Source of the DNA: a virus
Direction: 5' to 3' (one strand)
DNA: 25,978 bases
Virus record (IMG/VR): IMGVR_UViG_3300048838_001750
Coordinates: 1 to 25,978 of that record
In this document: positions 1 through 7,840 of the stretch, in pieces
How the letters are laid out: each line of letters opens with the position of its first letter
Numbering within the stretch: the stretch's first letter is position 1
Program-made: the position numbers and the translations under genes
The notes under the pieces: generated by a model
What the model was told of the DNA's origin: nothing
Seen by the model: the letters and a program-made list of their open reading frames with translations, nothing else
Database searches by the model: none

Positions 1-96
1 ACAATCGCAAGACGCATGAAAGAAGCCGGATGGATGCGTAATTTCACAGTTTCCGGTTCACCGGGCGCAAGCCCGGTTCCTTTAGCTATCCACTGA
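1..96 (+). CDS. 3' end of a rightward gene (partial)
   Basis: Frame 1 is open from the window edge to a TGA at 94-96 and gives 31 residues. They begin TIARRMKEAGWMRN, a basic stretch with a Gly-Trp. That pattern resembles the C-terminal winged-helix end of phage VapE/primase-helicase proteins, where an 'iarimkelGW' helix is common. This is a resemblance only, because most of the gene lies outside the window. It points toward the polymerase gene at 485, so a replication role would fit. A convergent small gene ends at 113. Confidence 0.45.
   Translation, partial: TIARRMKEAGWMRNFTVSGSPGASPVPLAIH
60..77. other. GNRA-type hairpin between convergent gene ends
   Basis: A perfect 7-bp inverted repeat, ACCGGGC and GCCCGGT, closes on a GCAA tetraloop. 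It lies inside the last codons of the rightward partial gene and 36 nt beyond the stop of the leftward gene ending at 113. No good T-run follows on either strand, so termination is possible but not shown. Confidence 0.35.
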
Positions 97-112
97 CCAT
101 AACCACATTCAG

Positions 113-415
113 TTACGAATCCTCCCGCTCGCACTCCCAATCAAGGTTTTGAAGTTTCAGCGCCACCTCCTCCGCCTTGCTCTCACAGAAGGAGAAAGCG
201 TTTTTGGCCGCTCCGATTTCGCGTGGCGGCACACTCTCGGAAGGCTTAAGATAAACAACCTTGCAAGGCGTGCGGCCATAGACCTCGGCCTCAATCTCTA
301 TCTTTCGGATGACCTCTCCACGCTTGCAGGTCCACTCCTGCTTTGCGTTGGCTTTTTGCGAAGAGAAACAAGCGACTGCCACAATAGCCAGACGAACGAG
401 CGAGTGCAAAACCAT
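113..415 (-). CDS. Small exported hypothetical protein
   Basis: A 100-residue protein whose first 24 residues form a signal peptide: a short N-terminus with Arg8, the hydrophobic run LAIVAVACF, then a likely cut after ANA. The mature part is charged with three cysteines spread along it (WTCKRG, PCKVV, FSFCES) and a fourth near the end (WECERED). The ATG at 415 was chosen over an upstream in-frame start because AAGGATC sits just before it and the signal peptide begins there. It is transcribed away from the polymerase gene, with about 70 bp between the starts. I do not recognise the family. Cysteines in an exported protein suggest disulfides in the periplasm (inference). Confidence 0.72.
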   Translation of the reverse strand: MVLHSLVRLAIVAVACFSSQKANAKQEWTCKRGEVIRKIEIEAEVYGRTPCKVVYLKPSESVPPREIGAAKNAFSFCESKAEEVALKLQNLDWECEREDS

Positions 416-484
416 GGGTGATCCTTTTTGGTTTACGGTATAAGCTTTACGAAAACCCTTTGTACTAATATTTTCGGAGCTGCG
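416..484. promoter_or_regulatory. Divergent intergenic region, probable promoter site
   Basis: This AT-rich stretch separates the starts of the leftward exported protein and the rightward DNA polymerase, so it should hold promoters or be crossed by readthrough. I see TATAC-like and TACTAAT-like hexamers but no convincing pair of -35 and -10 boxes, so no exact promoter is called. The leftward ribosome binding site (AAGGATC) lies at its left edge. Confidence 0.35.
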
Positions 485-2362
485 ATGAATGTCAAGCTGC
501 TGCGCACCACACATGAAGTACACGAGCTTTTGCCCACCCTCATGGCCCGCCCGGCATGGGGTGTTGACACAGAGACGACGGGCCTTGACCCCTTGGTGGA
601 CAAAATTCTTATGTTTCAGGTCGGGACCTTTGAGCAGCAATTCGTTATTGATACAAGAACGGCTTCGCTTGAACCCTTAAGACCTTTTCTTGAGAGCGAA
701 AAGCATAAAAAAATTGCTCACAACATGGCCTTCGATTGGAAGATGATCAAGACCAATTATGATATCGAGACGGAGTGCTCAAGAGACACCTTTCTCGCAG
801 AGCACATTCTTTTCAACGGACAACGCTTCTCCGGGTTTGGCCTTGCTGCAGTGGTCGAGCGCTGCACGGGCCACGTTCTCGACAAGTCCACGCGCGATGT
901 TTTTGGCAAGGGCATGATCAAGGATGAGTATACGGAGGACATGATTCGCTACGCGGCGGATGACGTGAAGTATCTCATGCCGACTGCCGTCAAGCAGTGT
1001 GAAGAGCTCGCGGCGGCCAACCTTCAGTACGTCTGGCTTTTGGAGTGCGACGTTCTTCCCTGCTTTTGCGAGATGGAGATCGAAGGGCATTATTTAAACG
1101 CCGTCAAGTGGCAGGATCTCATGAAGCAGAACCAGGAGAGGCTCACTGCCATGGAGGAGTACCTCAACCTTCTTGCGGCGCCTTATGTGCAGAAAAACCT
1201 TCACGGCGAGCTTGAGATCAACTACGCTTCGACCGAGCAGGTGCTGTCGCTTCTTCATAAAATGGGCGTGATGAAGACCGAGCAGAATCGCAGGACAGGT
1301 CTCTGGGAGCAAATTCCGCTGACCGATACGAGCAAGAAAACCCTTCTGAAAGTGCAGAACAATGAGTTTGTTCAGACCCTCAAAAACGTCCGTACCACAA
1401 GAAAGCACGTCACCGATTTTGGGCAGGCCTTTCTTGATGCGCGGCACTGGAAGACGAAAAAACTTCACCCGCTCTACAAACAAATGGGGGCCGAGACAGG
1501 CCGCCCCACAAAAGACCCGGACGGCCTTTTCAATCCCCTCAACATCCCCCGCGACAAGGCCATGCGTGAGTGCTTTCACGGCGAGCCGGATGAGTTGATT
1601 GAAACGGACGACTTTTCCGGCTGTGAGCTAAGGATCTGGGCCGAGCTTTCGGGCGACCCTCAGCTCTGCGACGCCTTCATAAGGGGTGTTGATGTTCACT
1701 CCTACGCCGCCACGCGCTGCTTTAACACTGAAGTTTCCAAGAAAGTCAATCCGCATCTTCGTAACGCGGCCAAGGCCGTCAACTTCGGTATCATCTACGG
1801 CATGGGGGTGCCGACGCTGGTCGAGCGCATCAACGGGGAGGGGTTTCGCACGCCGGAAGGCGGGCAGATGACCTTTCAAATGGGCCAGGACCTCTACGAC
1901 AAGTATACCGACGAGTTTGCGGTCGGCATGGCCTTTCTCTGGGACGTCGGCAAGCAGGCCCTCAGGCAGGGGTGGGTGGCCGACGCATTTGGCCGCAGGC
2001 GGTATTTCCATCTGCCTGACCCCACCGACACCGAGAAGTTCCCGCGTGGATCACGGGACTTTGAGTATACGGGCATCCTTTCCATGATTCAGCGCCAGGC
2101 CGGTAACTTTGTGATCCAGGCCATGAACGCCGAGATGACAAAGCTCGCCATGGTCCTCATCCGTCAGTACGCGCGCAAAAACCGTATCAGGACGAGGTTC
2201 ATGAACCAGGTGTATGATGAGGTGGTCACACGAACTCACAAAGACGATAGCCCCTCGTTTGCGCCCGTCAAGAAAAAGCTCATGGAAGAGGCTGCATACA
2301 GATGGCTGAAAAAGGTTCCCATGGAGGTTGAGCAGAATGTCGGTCCCACCTGGACGAAATAA
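485..2362 (+). CDS. polA-like: Family A DNA polymerase with 3'-5' exonuclease domain
   Basis: This 625-residue protein is a replicative or repair DNA polymerase that copies DNA and proofreads. Residues 20-165 form a DEDDy exonuclease: D28 and E30 (VDTETTG), D84 (HNMAFD), and Y156 with D160 (YAADD). Residues 330-625 are the polymerase domain. Motif A is DFSGCELR with D376 and E381. Motif B has R426, K430, F434 and Y438 (KAVNFGIIYG). Motif C is QVYDE with D578 and E579. F434 matches the Phe of E. coli Pol I at the dideoxy-discriminating position. The usual motif C His (QVHDE) is Tyr here. No 5'-3' exonuclease domain is present, as in many phage Pol A proteins. ATG 485 was chosen over an upstream start because the family's N-terminus begins there, although its binding site (CGGAG) is weak. 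The next gene overlaps its end by 26 nt. Confidence 0.96.
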   Translation: MNVKLLRTTHEVHELLPTLMARPAWGVDTETTGLDPLVDKILMFQVGTFEQQFVIDTRTASLEPLRPFLESEKHKKIAHNMAFDWKMIKTNYDIETECSRDTFLAEHILFNGQRFSGFGLAAVVERCTGHVLDKSTRDVFGKGMIKDEYTEDMIRYAADDVKYLMPTAVKQCEELAAANLQYVWLLECDVLPCFCEMEIEGHYLNAVKWQDLMKQNQERLTAMEEYLNLLAAPYVQKNLHGELEINYASTEQVLSLLHKMGVMKTEQNRRTGLWEQIPLTDTSKKTLLKVQNNEFVQTLKNVRTTRKHVTDFGQAFLDARHWKTKKLHPLYKQMGAETGRPTKDPDGLFNPLNIPRDKAMRECFHGEPDELIETDDFSGCELRIWAELSGDPQLCDAFIRGVDVHSYAATRCFNTEVSKKVNPHLRNAAKAVNFGIIYGMGVPTLVERINGEGFRTPEGGQMTFQMGQDLYDKYTDEFAVGMAFLWDVGKQALRQGWVADAFGRRRYFHLPDPTDTEKFPRGSRDFEYTGILSMIQRQAGNFVIQAMNAEMTKLAMVLIRQYARKNRIRTRFMNQVYDEVVTRTHKDDSPSFAPVKKKLMEEAAYRWLKKVPMEVEQNVGPTWTK

Positions 2363-2687
2363 AGCCTTTGGACTACCGGATTCACAGGAGCGCCCCTGGT
2401 CAGCCCTTCCGCTCGCAACGCGGCAGGACTTCAGGGTTTTCTTTGCTCTAAGAGGGGTTCCCGCCTACCGGGTCCTCATCTACCCGCACCTCCTTATTTT
2501 CCAGATCCACCCACGTTTCTTCTCCACCATTTATAATGAGTATGAGAAAAAACCGGCCGGCGTCATGTGGATCGTTGAACCGATCAGCAGGTGGCGCCAC
2601 GTGCTTCGCCTTCAGACGTTCGACGACAGGCTCGGCTCATCAAGATGTGTGGAGGGTAACTATGGGGTCATCTACCGCGACAGCTAG
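2337..2687 (+). CDS. Hypothetical protein overlapping the polymerase end
   Basis: A 116-residue frame with codon choice like its neighbours (many C-ending codons) and aromatic-rich content between residues 30 and 85. The ATG lies inside the polymerase gene and has GGAGG 9 nt upstream, which supports this start and coupling to polymerase translation. Its last 26 nt overlap the next gene's start. No cysteine cluster, signal peptide or clear membrane span is visible, and I do not recognise the family. If this long form is wrong, a 40-residue product from the ATG at 2565 is the alternative. Confidence 0.6.
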   Translation: MSVPPGRNKAFGLPDSQERPWSALPLATRQDFRVFFALRGVPAYRVLIYPHLLIFQIHPRFFSTIYNEYEKKPAGVMWIVEPISRWRHVLRLQTFDDRLGSSRCVEGNYGVIYRDS

Positions 2688-3366
2688 CTGCATCTTTCAA
2701 CTGGCCGAGGGGCACACCTGCGGCGACGCAAAGGTCTACGGCACAGGTAAAAACGCTCTGAGATTCTGCTGGGCTCACTACGTCCTGAGATGTGCAGAGT
2801 GCGGTGTGAAGCAGGCTCTTTTTGAGTGTGCAATGCTATCGAGCGCGGGAACGGTCTGCCGGCTTCCCATGTGCTCGGTCGAGTGCTATCAGGCCCACCA
2901 GCAAAAGCACCACCCGATGCGTCAGCGGGAACAAAAAAAGGTTCCGATTCAGGTCGTCTTCGCTGACGGAAGCATCCACGACCACATGGCGTCTGAGAGC
3001 TCGCTCACGGATGAAATAGTCTTCGAGCACCCGCAGACGAGAGAGCGTGCGCGTTGCCTCCGAAAGCCTTCGGGTGTTCCCGGGGCACCGGTGATATACG
3101 CAGAGCTGCCGCGAACGCAAAAGCCCATACCGCCCCCGCTGGAGCTGCCTCGTGCTGCCGCGAGCCGATCAAATAGCCCGTTTCAGGGAGGCCCCCAAAA
3201 CGCCGTCACGGCTTTCGCTCTTCACGTCAGCTGGCTAACGGCACTTTTGGAGACGCGCGATGAAAGAATCATGCGGGTGCTCCCCGTTGAAATTCTGCAG
3301 CGGCTTGAGACCGCACTTGTTGAAACAACCGTTGCGCTTTTGGAGTCAAACCATCATGTTGGATGA
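2662..3366 (+). CDS. Zinc-finger-like hypothetical protein
   Basis: A 234-residue protein. The N-terminal 90 residues carry many likely metal ligands: CIFQ, HTCGD, FCWAH, CAECG, FECAM, then CRLPMCSVECYQAHQQKHH. The spacing resembles a two-zinc cross-brace of MYND or B-box type, but I cannot assign one. Residues 100-200 are polar and proline-rich, and the last 50 are probably helical. The ATG follows GGAGGGTAACT, a strong ribosome binding site, and this rules out the in-frame start at 2536. The stop overlaps the next start by 11 nt. Zinc binding is likely; whether it contacts nucleic acid or protein is unknown. Confidence 0.75.
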   Translation: MGSSTATASCIFQLAEGHTCGDAKVYGTGKNALRFCWAHYVLRCAECGVKQALFECAMLSSAGTVCRLPMCSVECYQAHQQKHHPMRQREQKKVPIQVVFADGSIHDHMASESSLTDEIVFEHPQTRERARCLRKPSGVPGAPVIYAELPRTQKPIPPPLELPRAAASRSNSPFQGGPQNAVTAFALHVSWLTALLETRDERIMRVLPVEILQRLETALVETTVALLESNHHVG

Positions 3367-3589
3367 AAACACTAAACCCTGCCAACGCTGCAGCACGCCT
3401 GCCCTGGCCGAACCCATGATCCGTTTGGATCTAACGTTCTGGCTTTGCCGGCCGTGTACCGAGGGATACCTCGATGCAGAGTCGGAGTGGGCCTATACGC
3501 CTTATCGAGATCGTCAAGGAGAACCTTTTCATGAAAGCAGACAGACAGCAGGCCCATCTGCGTCTCGTGCATACGAGCGCCGGCAGTGA
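3356..3589 (+). CDS. Small zinc-ribbon protein
   Basis: A 77-residue protein with two CxxC pairs 22 residues apart (KPCQRCSTP and WLCRPCTEG), enough for one four-cysteine zinc site. The C-terminal half is polar. The ATG has GGAG 9 nt upstream inside the preceding gene and overlaps that gene's stop. Its 3' end overlaps the next gene by 59 nt. Phages often carry such short zinc ribbons. The partner or function is not visible. Confidence 0.72.
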   Translation: MLDENTKPCQRCSTPALAEPMIRLDLTFWLCRPCTEGYLDAESEWAYTPYRDRQGEPFHESRQTAGPSASRAYERRQ

Positions 3590-4004
3590 GACCTCACCGC
3601 CGGCGGCCGCCAGCGACTTTAATGCCTTTCAAAAGCTTTACCTTCCATTTAGTGGGCAGCACCTCTGGCTAAGGCTTCTCCCCTGCGAGTGCGGGGGCAT
3701 GAAGCTATACTACGTAAAAATCGTGAGCCTTGATGATATCGAGGAGCATAAACCTTACTTTACCGTGACGCGGCATCTCGCAGAAGAGATCGTCTACTCA
3801 AAACACGTCAACTACGGAAAGCTCCACAGGCTTTTCCGCGTCAGCCCTGTGAGCCTTGTCGTCAGGCACATCTTTCGTCTTCAGCGCCTTCTTCTGAGGC
3901 GGGACGAGGGGCTCTACCAGTCGACTGAGGTTAAACGCTTTTTTGACGAAAAGTTCGGCCTTCAGACCTCGGGAAGGACTGCTTCAACAAAACCTGATGC
4001 GTAA
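3531..4004 (+). CDS. Hypothetical protein
   Basis: A 157-residue protein. The ATG is 10 nt after AAGGAG, so I prefer it to the in-frame start at 3474. Its first 59 nt overlap the upstream zinc-ribbon gene in another frame. The centre has a Cys-x-Cys (LLPCECGG). The C-terminal half is basic and probably helical (HIFRLQRLLLRRDE). I do not recognise the family. The basic helix could bind nucleic acid, which is only a guess from composition. Confidence 0.72.
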   Translation: MKADRQQAHLRLVHTSAGSETSPPAAASDFNAFQKLYLPFSGQHLWLRLLPCECGGMKLYYVKIVSLDDIEEHKPYFTVTRHLAEEIVYSKHVNYGKLHRLFRVSPVSLVVRHIFRLQRLLLRRDEGLYQSTEVKRFFDEKFGLQTSGRTASTKPDA

Positions 4005-4097
4005 GCCGTCTTCATGGTGTAAGGAGTTAGGAGCCCTCTGAAAATGAGGACTGTGAGGATTTACACTGCCGACAAAAAACCTGCGAAGGGAGCGCCT

Positions 4098-4859
4098 ATG
4101 ACAGAGATCGTCAAGAGCGGAGTAATTTGGGACGTGGAGACCACTGGTCTTGAGCATACCAAGGATAAGATTATCGAAGTGGGCGCTCTTCATTTTGAGT
4201 GGCTTGAGGATATATCGGACGAGGCGCGGATTGTACACCCGCCCCGCGTCGTTTCCATGTACGGAGGTCTCTGCGATCCAGGGGAAACCCTTTCCGAAGA
4301 GATCAAAAAGCTCACCGGAATTACGGATGCTGACGTAAAAGGAAAGACACTCAACGAAGCCTATCTTTCAGAGCTGGCCCGCTCCGCCTCGATTCACGTG
4401 GCGCACAACGCGGATTTCGACCGGCAGTTCATCCAAAAGCGGGAGTTCTTCGCGGGCATCGAAAACCCTGTGTGGGCCTGCACCCTTAAGCACATAGATT
4501 GGGCCGGAAAGGGCTTTAAAACCAGCGCCCTGAACTACTTGGCTGCCGACCACGGCTTTGTAAACCCTTTCCCCCACAGGGCTCTTTTTGATTGCGCGAC
4601 GACCTTTCGCTTGATGCAGCCACACTTCATCGAGCTTCTTACGAACCACACCATGAAGATGTTCCGCGTCTACGCATGGGACTCGCCATTTCACACAAAG
4701 GACAAGCTGCGGGAAAGGCGCTACCAGTGGGATCCGGCGGAGCGGGTTTGGAAAAAGGACGTTCTTGAGCCAAAGGTTTCCGATGAAGTTGCATTTCTTG
4801 CGGCCGACGTCTACGGTCGTCCTTTGAACGCCCATGAAGTACGGGAAATTACGTTGTAG
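4098..4859 (+). CDS. DEDDh exonuclease (DnaQ / RNase T superfamily)
   Basis: A 253-residue 3'-5' exonuclease. The four catalytic carboxylates and the His are visible: D12 and E14 (WDVETTGLE), D108 (HNADFD), H160 and D165 (HRALFD). The domain spans residues 6-180. A further domain at about 188-225 (SPFHTKDKLRERRYQWD, then RVWKKDV) resembles the short DUF5710-like motif of another protein in this window at 25241. Possible substrates are DNA 3' ends during replication, or RNA; the sequence does not decide. ATG 4098 has AAGGGAG 5 nt upstream. The in-frame ATG at 4044 would add 18 residues outside the fold. A terminator follows, so it is probably the last gene of its unit. Confidence 0.92.
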   Translation: MTEIVKSGVIWDVETTGLEHTKDKIIEVGALHFEWLEDISDEARIVHPPRVVSMYGGLCDPGETLSEEIKKLTGITDADVKGKTLNEAYLSELARSASIHVAHNADFDRQFIQKREFFAGIENPVWACTLKHIDWAGKGFKTSALNYLAADHGFVNPFPHRALFDCATTFRLMQPHFIELLTNHTMKMFRVYAWDSPFHTKDKLRERRYQWDPAERVWKKDVLEPKVSDEVAFLAADVYGRPLNAHEVREITL

Positions 4860-4885
4860 TCAGAGGCAGAAAATCATCCTTGTTG

Positions 4886-4918
4886 GCCCGCATTCCTTGA
4901 GAGTGCGGGCTTTTTATT
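4886..4918 (+). terminator. Intrinsic terminator after the exonuclease gene
   Basis: A 7-bp stem, GCCCGCA with TGCGGGC, has an 11-nt loop and is followed at once by TTTTTATTTT. It sits 27 nt after the exonuclease stop and ends the first rightward gene group. Confidence 0.85.
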
Positions 4919-4980
4919 TTGCATGAAAGTTTGGCATAAGATTTTCGGAACAACATTTACACACTGAGAAGGAAGCAAAA

Positions 4981-5865
4981 GTGAGTCTTGAAACAATACC
5001 CTTCGCGGTTCGACACTTCGCAGAGCGCCTGGCGGAGACGCATAACGTCTCTCTTCTGCACGGCGCTTTGATGCTCCAAAGCCTTTACGCCGCTGGCTGG
5101 GAACCAAACCACACCCACTACTCCATGATCCCTGATGGGGTCTGGGCCTATCACGAGCGAAAGGTGGTGGCGAGAAAGGTTCCGCGCCTTTCATTTAAGG
5201 TCTTCCCCATGTCCTCGCGGCTGCCGGACAGGTCCACGATGCCGGCAACTCCGCTCGACGCCATGGTGCCCGTTCTTTTCTTCGCCGGCGAGCAGCGCTT
5301 TATCGTACCCTACATCTGCGAGAGCATCGAGACGCGCGACAGAGGCACCTACTTCATGAACCTCGCGCCCGACTTTGAGAATAACGACGCTCCTTACGTT
5401 GACGAAAAAGGCAGCTTCTATGCCGACGATCATCGCTACGGAGGCGAAGCGCTTCTCGAATATCTGATCCCGCCCGTCGAGCATGGCGATGACGACCACT
5501 CGGAATTTGATAACGAGCTGAGAAAATACGTCTTTGCCCAACTCGCGCAAATGGCTGAAGCTCAGGTCATTCAAAAGTTCTACGCGGACTGGGGCGACTA
5601 CGTCCGGCAGTACGAGGAGCGTGAGGAAAAGCAAAAGCTCTTTGACGAGCAGATTCGGGCCCTGAGGCGCCAGATCTACTGGATGCGCGACCCATACTCT
5701 CTCGACGAGTTCGACCGCGAGTTCTCGACCATTACTTCGCTTCTTGACGAAAGGGATGACCTTTCTCAGGGTGAGAAGTTCAAGGGTGCTCTTGACCGGA
5801 TGAGGCTCGTTGTGGAAATGCTGAAGCCGGGAAGCGCCCGAAGTGTAAACTCGGAGTACCACTAG
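4981..5865 (+). CDS. Hypothetical protein, acidic with coiled-coil tail
   Basis: A 294-residue protein starting at GTG with GAAGGAAG just upstream. It is the first gene after a terminator, so a promoter should lie in 4919-4980; I see a TTGGCA but no good -10 box. Residues 85-125 look like a beta-rich core. Residues 150-175 are acidic (EHGDDDHSEFD). Residues 195-235 are charged and helical (YEEREEKQKLFDEQIRALRR), likely a coiled coil. No catalytic motif is visible and I do not recognise the family. A terminator follows the gene, so it may be transcribed alone. Confidence 0.78.
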   Translation: MSLETIPFAVRHFAERLAETHNVSLLHGALMLQSLYAAGWEPNHTHYSMIPDGVWAYHERKVVARKVPRLSFKVFPMSSRLPDRSTMPATPLDAMVPVLFFAGEQRFIVPYICESIETRDRGTYFMNLAPDFENNDAPYVDEKGSFYADDHRYGGEALLEYLIPPVEHGDDDHSEFDNELRKYVFAQLAQMAEAQVIQKFYADWGDYVRQYEEREEKQKLFDEQIRALRRQIYWMRDPYSLDEFDREFSTITSLLDERDDLSQGEKFKGALDRMRLVVEMLKPGSARSVNSEYH

Positions 5866-5891
5866 GTATAAGTAAAGTGTAGAGATCTTAG

Positions 5892-5923
5892 AGGTTTGCC
5901 TTTTGAGGCAGACCTTATTTTTT
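5892..5923 (+). terminator. Intrinsic terminator
   Basis: A 9-bp stem, AGGTTTGCC with GGCAGACCT (one G-U pair), has a TTTTGA loop and is followed by TTATTTTTTT. It lies 26 nt after the stop of the gene ending at 5865. The AAGGAG of the next gene begins right at the end of the T-run, so leakage may be part of how that gene is expressed. Confidence 0.8.
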
Positions 5924-5934
5924 AAGGAGTGAGT

Positions 5935-6753
5935 ATGACAGATACAAGTGTTTGGAATGTCGAAGAGTATGAAAAGAAGGCCGCTCTTCACACAGAGCTT
6001 CTAAGCCAATATTACAAAATACGCGAAGAGCTAAGGGAGTCCGGTGGCTATAACCAGGCCTACTGGAACTTCGAGGCTACGGCCAGCCAACTCTTAAACT
6101 TTGATTTCAAGCATCTGGATTCAAAGACAGCAGAGCTTTTGGGAAAGCAGCTCATTAAAGTCCGCAGTATTTCTGAAGACCAGGACGCCAGGGCGAGGCT
6201 TATGCTCAACACTCGCGTTGTAACCTATCGCAGCCTCGTCGCCAATACAAGAACGGCGGCGGAAGCTCTCGAAAAGCTCGGCATTCGCTACGTTGCCTGC
6301 GAGTTTGAGGGAGGAGGTGACAACGGGTGCGTGTGCCCGCCAAAGTTCTATAAGCGCGATACAGATGAGGTGACGGCTGAAGACGAAGCGGTGGCGGAGG
6401 ACCTCGACCTGCCGGAAGACGATTACCAGGGAGCGTTGAAGGTCAAAGAACCTGAGGGAGTTCTCGATTGGGTTACGTTCTGGTACGACGAAGATATGAA
6501 TCCGTCGGCCGAGTCGTTTAGCGAGAAAAAAGAAATGAAAGACTTCCTTAAGGATCTTATTGAGACAGCGATTGACAAGGAGCTTGGGGTTTGTTGGTGG
6601 GATGGAGGAGCGTTTTATGACGGAGCCGGGTTTCTTTTCGTGGAAGACCGCACGCTTCGCGTTCGTAGTCATAAGCAGGTGACTGAAGAAGATACTTTCT
6701 GCTGGTCTCCTGAGGAGGAGCTTAAGGAGCTGGAAGAGGGGGCAAAGGAATGA
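5935..6753 (+). CDS. DUF6878-like hypothetical protein
   Basis: A 272-residue acidic protein. The segments GIRYVACEFEGGGDNGCV (residues 116-133) and WWDGGAFYDGAGFLFVED (221-238) are arranged as in the DUF6878 family: a 'veFdGsGDSG' strand, an acidic insert, then 'W..ngGa.G.f.fd'. This is my reading of the motifs without a search. The family has no established activity. The ATG has AAGGAG 5 nt upstream directly behind a terminator; a GTG two codons earlier overlaps that site and is less likely. The stop overlaps the next ATG (ATGA), so it is coupled to the DUF6915-like gene. Confidence 0.75.
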   Translation: MTDTSVWNVEEYEKKAALHTELLSQYYKIREELRESGGYNQAYWNFEATASQLLNFDFKHLDSKTAELLGKQLIKVRSISEDQDARARLMLNTRVVTYRSLVANTRTAAEALEKLGIRYVACEFEGGGDNGCVCPPKFYKRDTDEVTAEDEAVAEDLDLPEDDYQGALKVKEPEGVLDWVTFWYDEDMNPSAESFSEKKEMKDFLKDLIETAIDKELGVCWWDGGAFYDGAGFLFVEDRTLRVRSHKQVTEEDTFCWSPEEELKELEEGAKE

Positions 6754-7091
6754 CCCACCCAATTTTTCACGCGGAAACAAGCGTCAAGCTTTGGGGCGGG
6801 AAGGTGGAGGACTATCTTCCAATCCACGACTGGTTTGATGCCACAAAGGAAACGTTTGCAGACTTTCGCCACAGGGCCCTTCGGCACCACTCGCAAGGAA
6901 TCTTTGAGGCTGAAAGGGTGTTTGGGGCTTCGATTGTGAACTCAGACGGCAAAACCGTGCCCGTCCGCTACATAGGTGAGCAGCACGTAAGGGAGGACTG
7001 CGGTGGTCGCGTCCCAACCGTTTCGGACTGGTTCAGAAATATAAGGGCTGAAGTATGGATGAGCAAAGGCTATCCCCTGGTGGAATCGTGA
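6750..7091 (+). CDS. DUF6915-like protein
   Basis: A 113-residue protein that keeps the run typical of DUF6915: WGGKVEDYLPIHDWFDATKE, then FRHRALRHHSQGIFEAE, then the end IGEQHVREDCGG with VSDWF. Several His residues (HDWF, FRHRALRHH, EQHV) and acids could bind metal, but the family's function is unknown. It occurs mostly in phages and proteobacteria. ATGA overlap with the upstream gene and TGATG overlap with the downstream gene place it in the middle of an operon. The family call is from memory of its conserved blocks. Confidence 0.85.
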   Translation: MTHPIFHAETSVKLWGGKVEDYLPIHDWFDATKETFADFRHRALRHHSQGIFEAERVFGASIVNSDGKTVPVRYIGEQHVREDCGGRVPTVSDWFRNIRAEVWMSKGYPLVES

Positions 7092-7621
7092 TGAAAAAAG
7101 GGCAAAACCTCGACGTTTATCTCGCTCGCTATCGCGCGGCGCAGGACGCTTATGAAAGAGCTAGTGCGGCGGTGGTGGCGGCTGGTGCTGTGCGGGATGA
7201 AGCTCTGACAGCGGCGAGGGAGGTCGCCGAAAAGATCGGAGACGTAGTTGACGCCGCGCAGTTTCTTGTTCTCATAAACGACTGGCCTTTTTTGTGCCAG
7301 GAGATGCCGAATCGCTTTGAGACATCGCGCCGCTGGCTTGCCCACATCAGCTACCCTTTTGAGCGGTCCTGTGAGGTGTTTCATGACGCCGAGGAAAGCG
7401 CCATACTGCTTAAGCCGTGCTCCTTCTGCGAAACAAAAAACGCGGACTTCCCTTGCGTTCTGGCTTACGGGGCGACCAACGAGATGCAAAATTACATTTC
7501 TCCATGGATGCACGAAAGTATCCGAATCAAAGAAGTCCATGACGACAGTCTGGAAAAAGAGTTCAGACTGAAATTTCACGAGGAAGATGATTATGACGAC
7601 GATCTCCATGAAAAAATTTAA
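7091..7621 (+). CDS. Hypothetical protein with N-terminal helix
   Basis: A 176-residue protein. The ATG overlaps the preceding stop (TGATG) and has GGTGGA upstream. Residues 5-55 are Ala/Glu/Arg-rich and helical, likely a coiled coil. The middle has CSFCETKNADFPC, a possible partial metal site, and the C-terminus is very acidic (HEEDDYDDD). I do not recognise the family. It is probably cytoplasmic. Confidence 0.75.
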   Translation: MKKGQNLDVYLARYRAAQDAYERASAAVVAAGAVRDEALTAAREVAEKIGDVVDAAQFLVLINDWPFLCQEMPNRFETSRRWLAHISYPFERSCEVFHDAEESAILLKPCSFCETKNADFPCVLAYGATNEMQNYISPWMHESIRIKEVHDDSLEKEFRLKFHEEDDYDDDLHEKI

Positions 7622-7654
7622 TGAACTGTTTTGACGAGGCTGGGAGTAAAAACC

Positions 7655-7840
7655 TTGACCACCGCACTTCTTTGGTGGATTTGTCACACCCTTTGCTGGT
7701 ACTGTTTTGCCCTAATAGCAGCAATAGCACACGGGAATAACAGGGCCATGACGATTGGGCACGCTCTTGGCGTGAGCATCTTCTCAACCTCACTCCAGTA
7801 CCTCATCGTCCACCTCCTTCAAGATGGGGTATGTCAGTGA
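7655..7840 (+). CDS. Small two-span membrane protein
   Basis: A 61-residue protein with two hydrophobic segments: about residues 3-28 (WWICHTLCWYCFALIAAIA) and 40-56 (HALGVSIFSTSLQYLIV). I chose the TTG at 7655 because GGGAG lies 8 nt upstream. An earlier in-frame TTG at 7631 lacks a binding site. The stop overlaps the next start by 10 nt. Its role is unknown; a holin is one possibility for a small two-span phage protein, but no lysis enzyme lies next to it. Confidence 0.6.
   Translation: MTTALLWWICHTLCWYCFALIAAIAHGNNRAMTIGHALGVSIFSTSLQYLIVHLLQDGVCQ

Noticed and set aside
1094-1579. A 161-residue leftward frame within the polymerase gene
   Set aside because: Shadow of the conserved polymerase frame.
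2532-2537. A perfect TATAAT hexamer
   Set aside because: No matching -35 box at usual spacing, and it lies within a frame that looks coding and is coupled to the polymerase gene.
5191-5991. A 266-residue leftward open frame opposite the gene at 4981
   Set aside because: It lies fully antisense to a gene with a good start and coding pattern, has no ribosome binding site, and runs across a rightward terminator.
6121-6780. A 219-residue leftward frame opposite the DUF6878-like gene
   Set aside because: Low-complexity shadow of the acidic rightward gene, which has better start signals.
7070-7687. A 205-residue leftward frame
   Set aside because: Antisense to a coupled rightward gene; no start signal and no recognisable motif.
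7655-7840. Calling the two-span protein a holin
   Set aside because: Size and topology allow it, but no endolysin or spanin pair is adjacent, so I kept it as a membrane protein.
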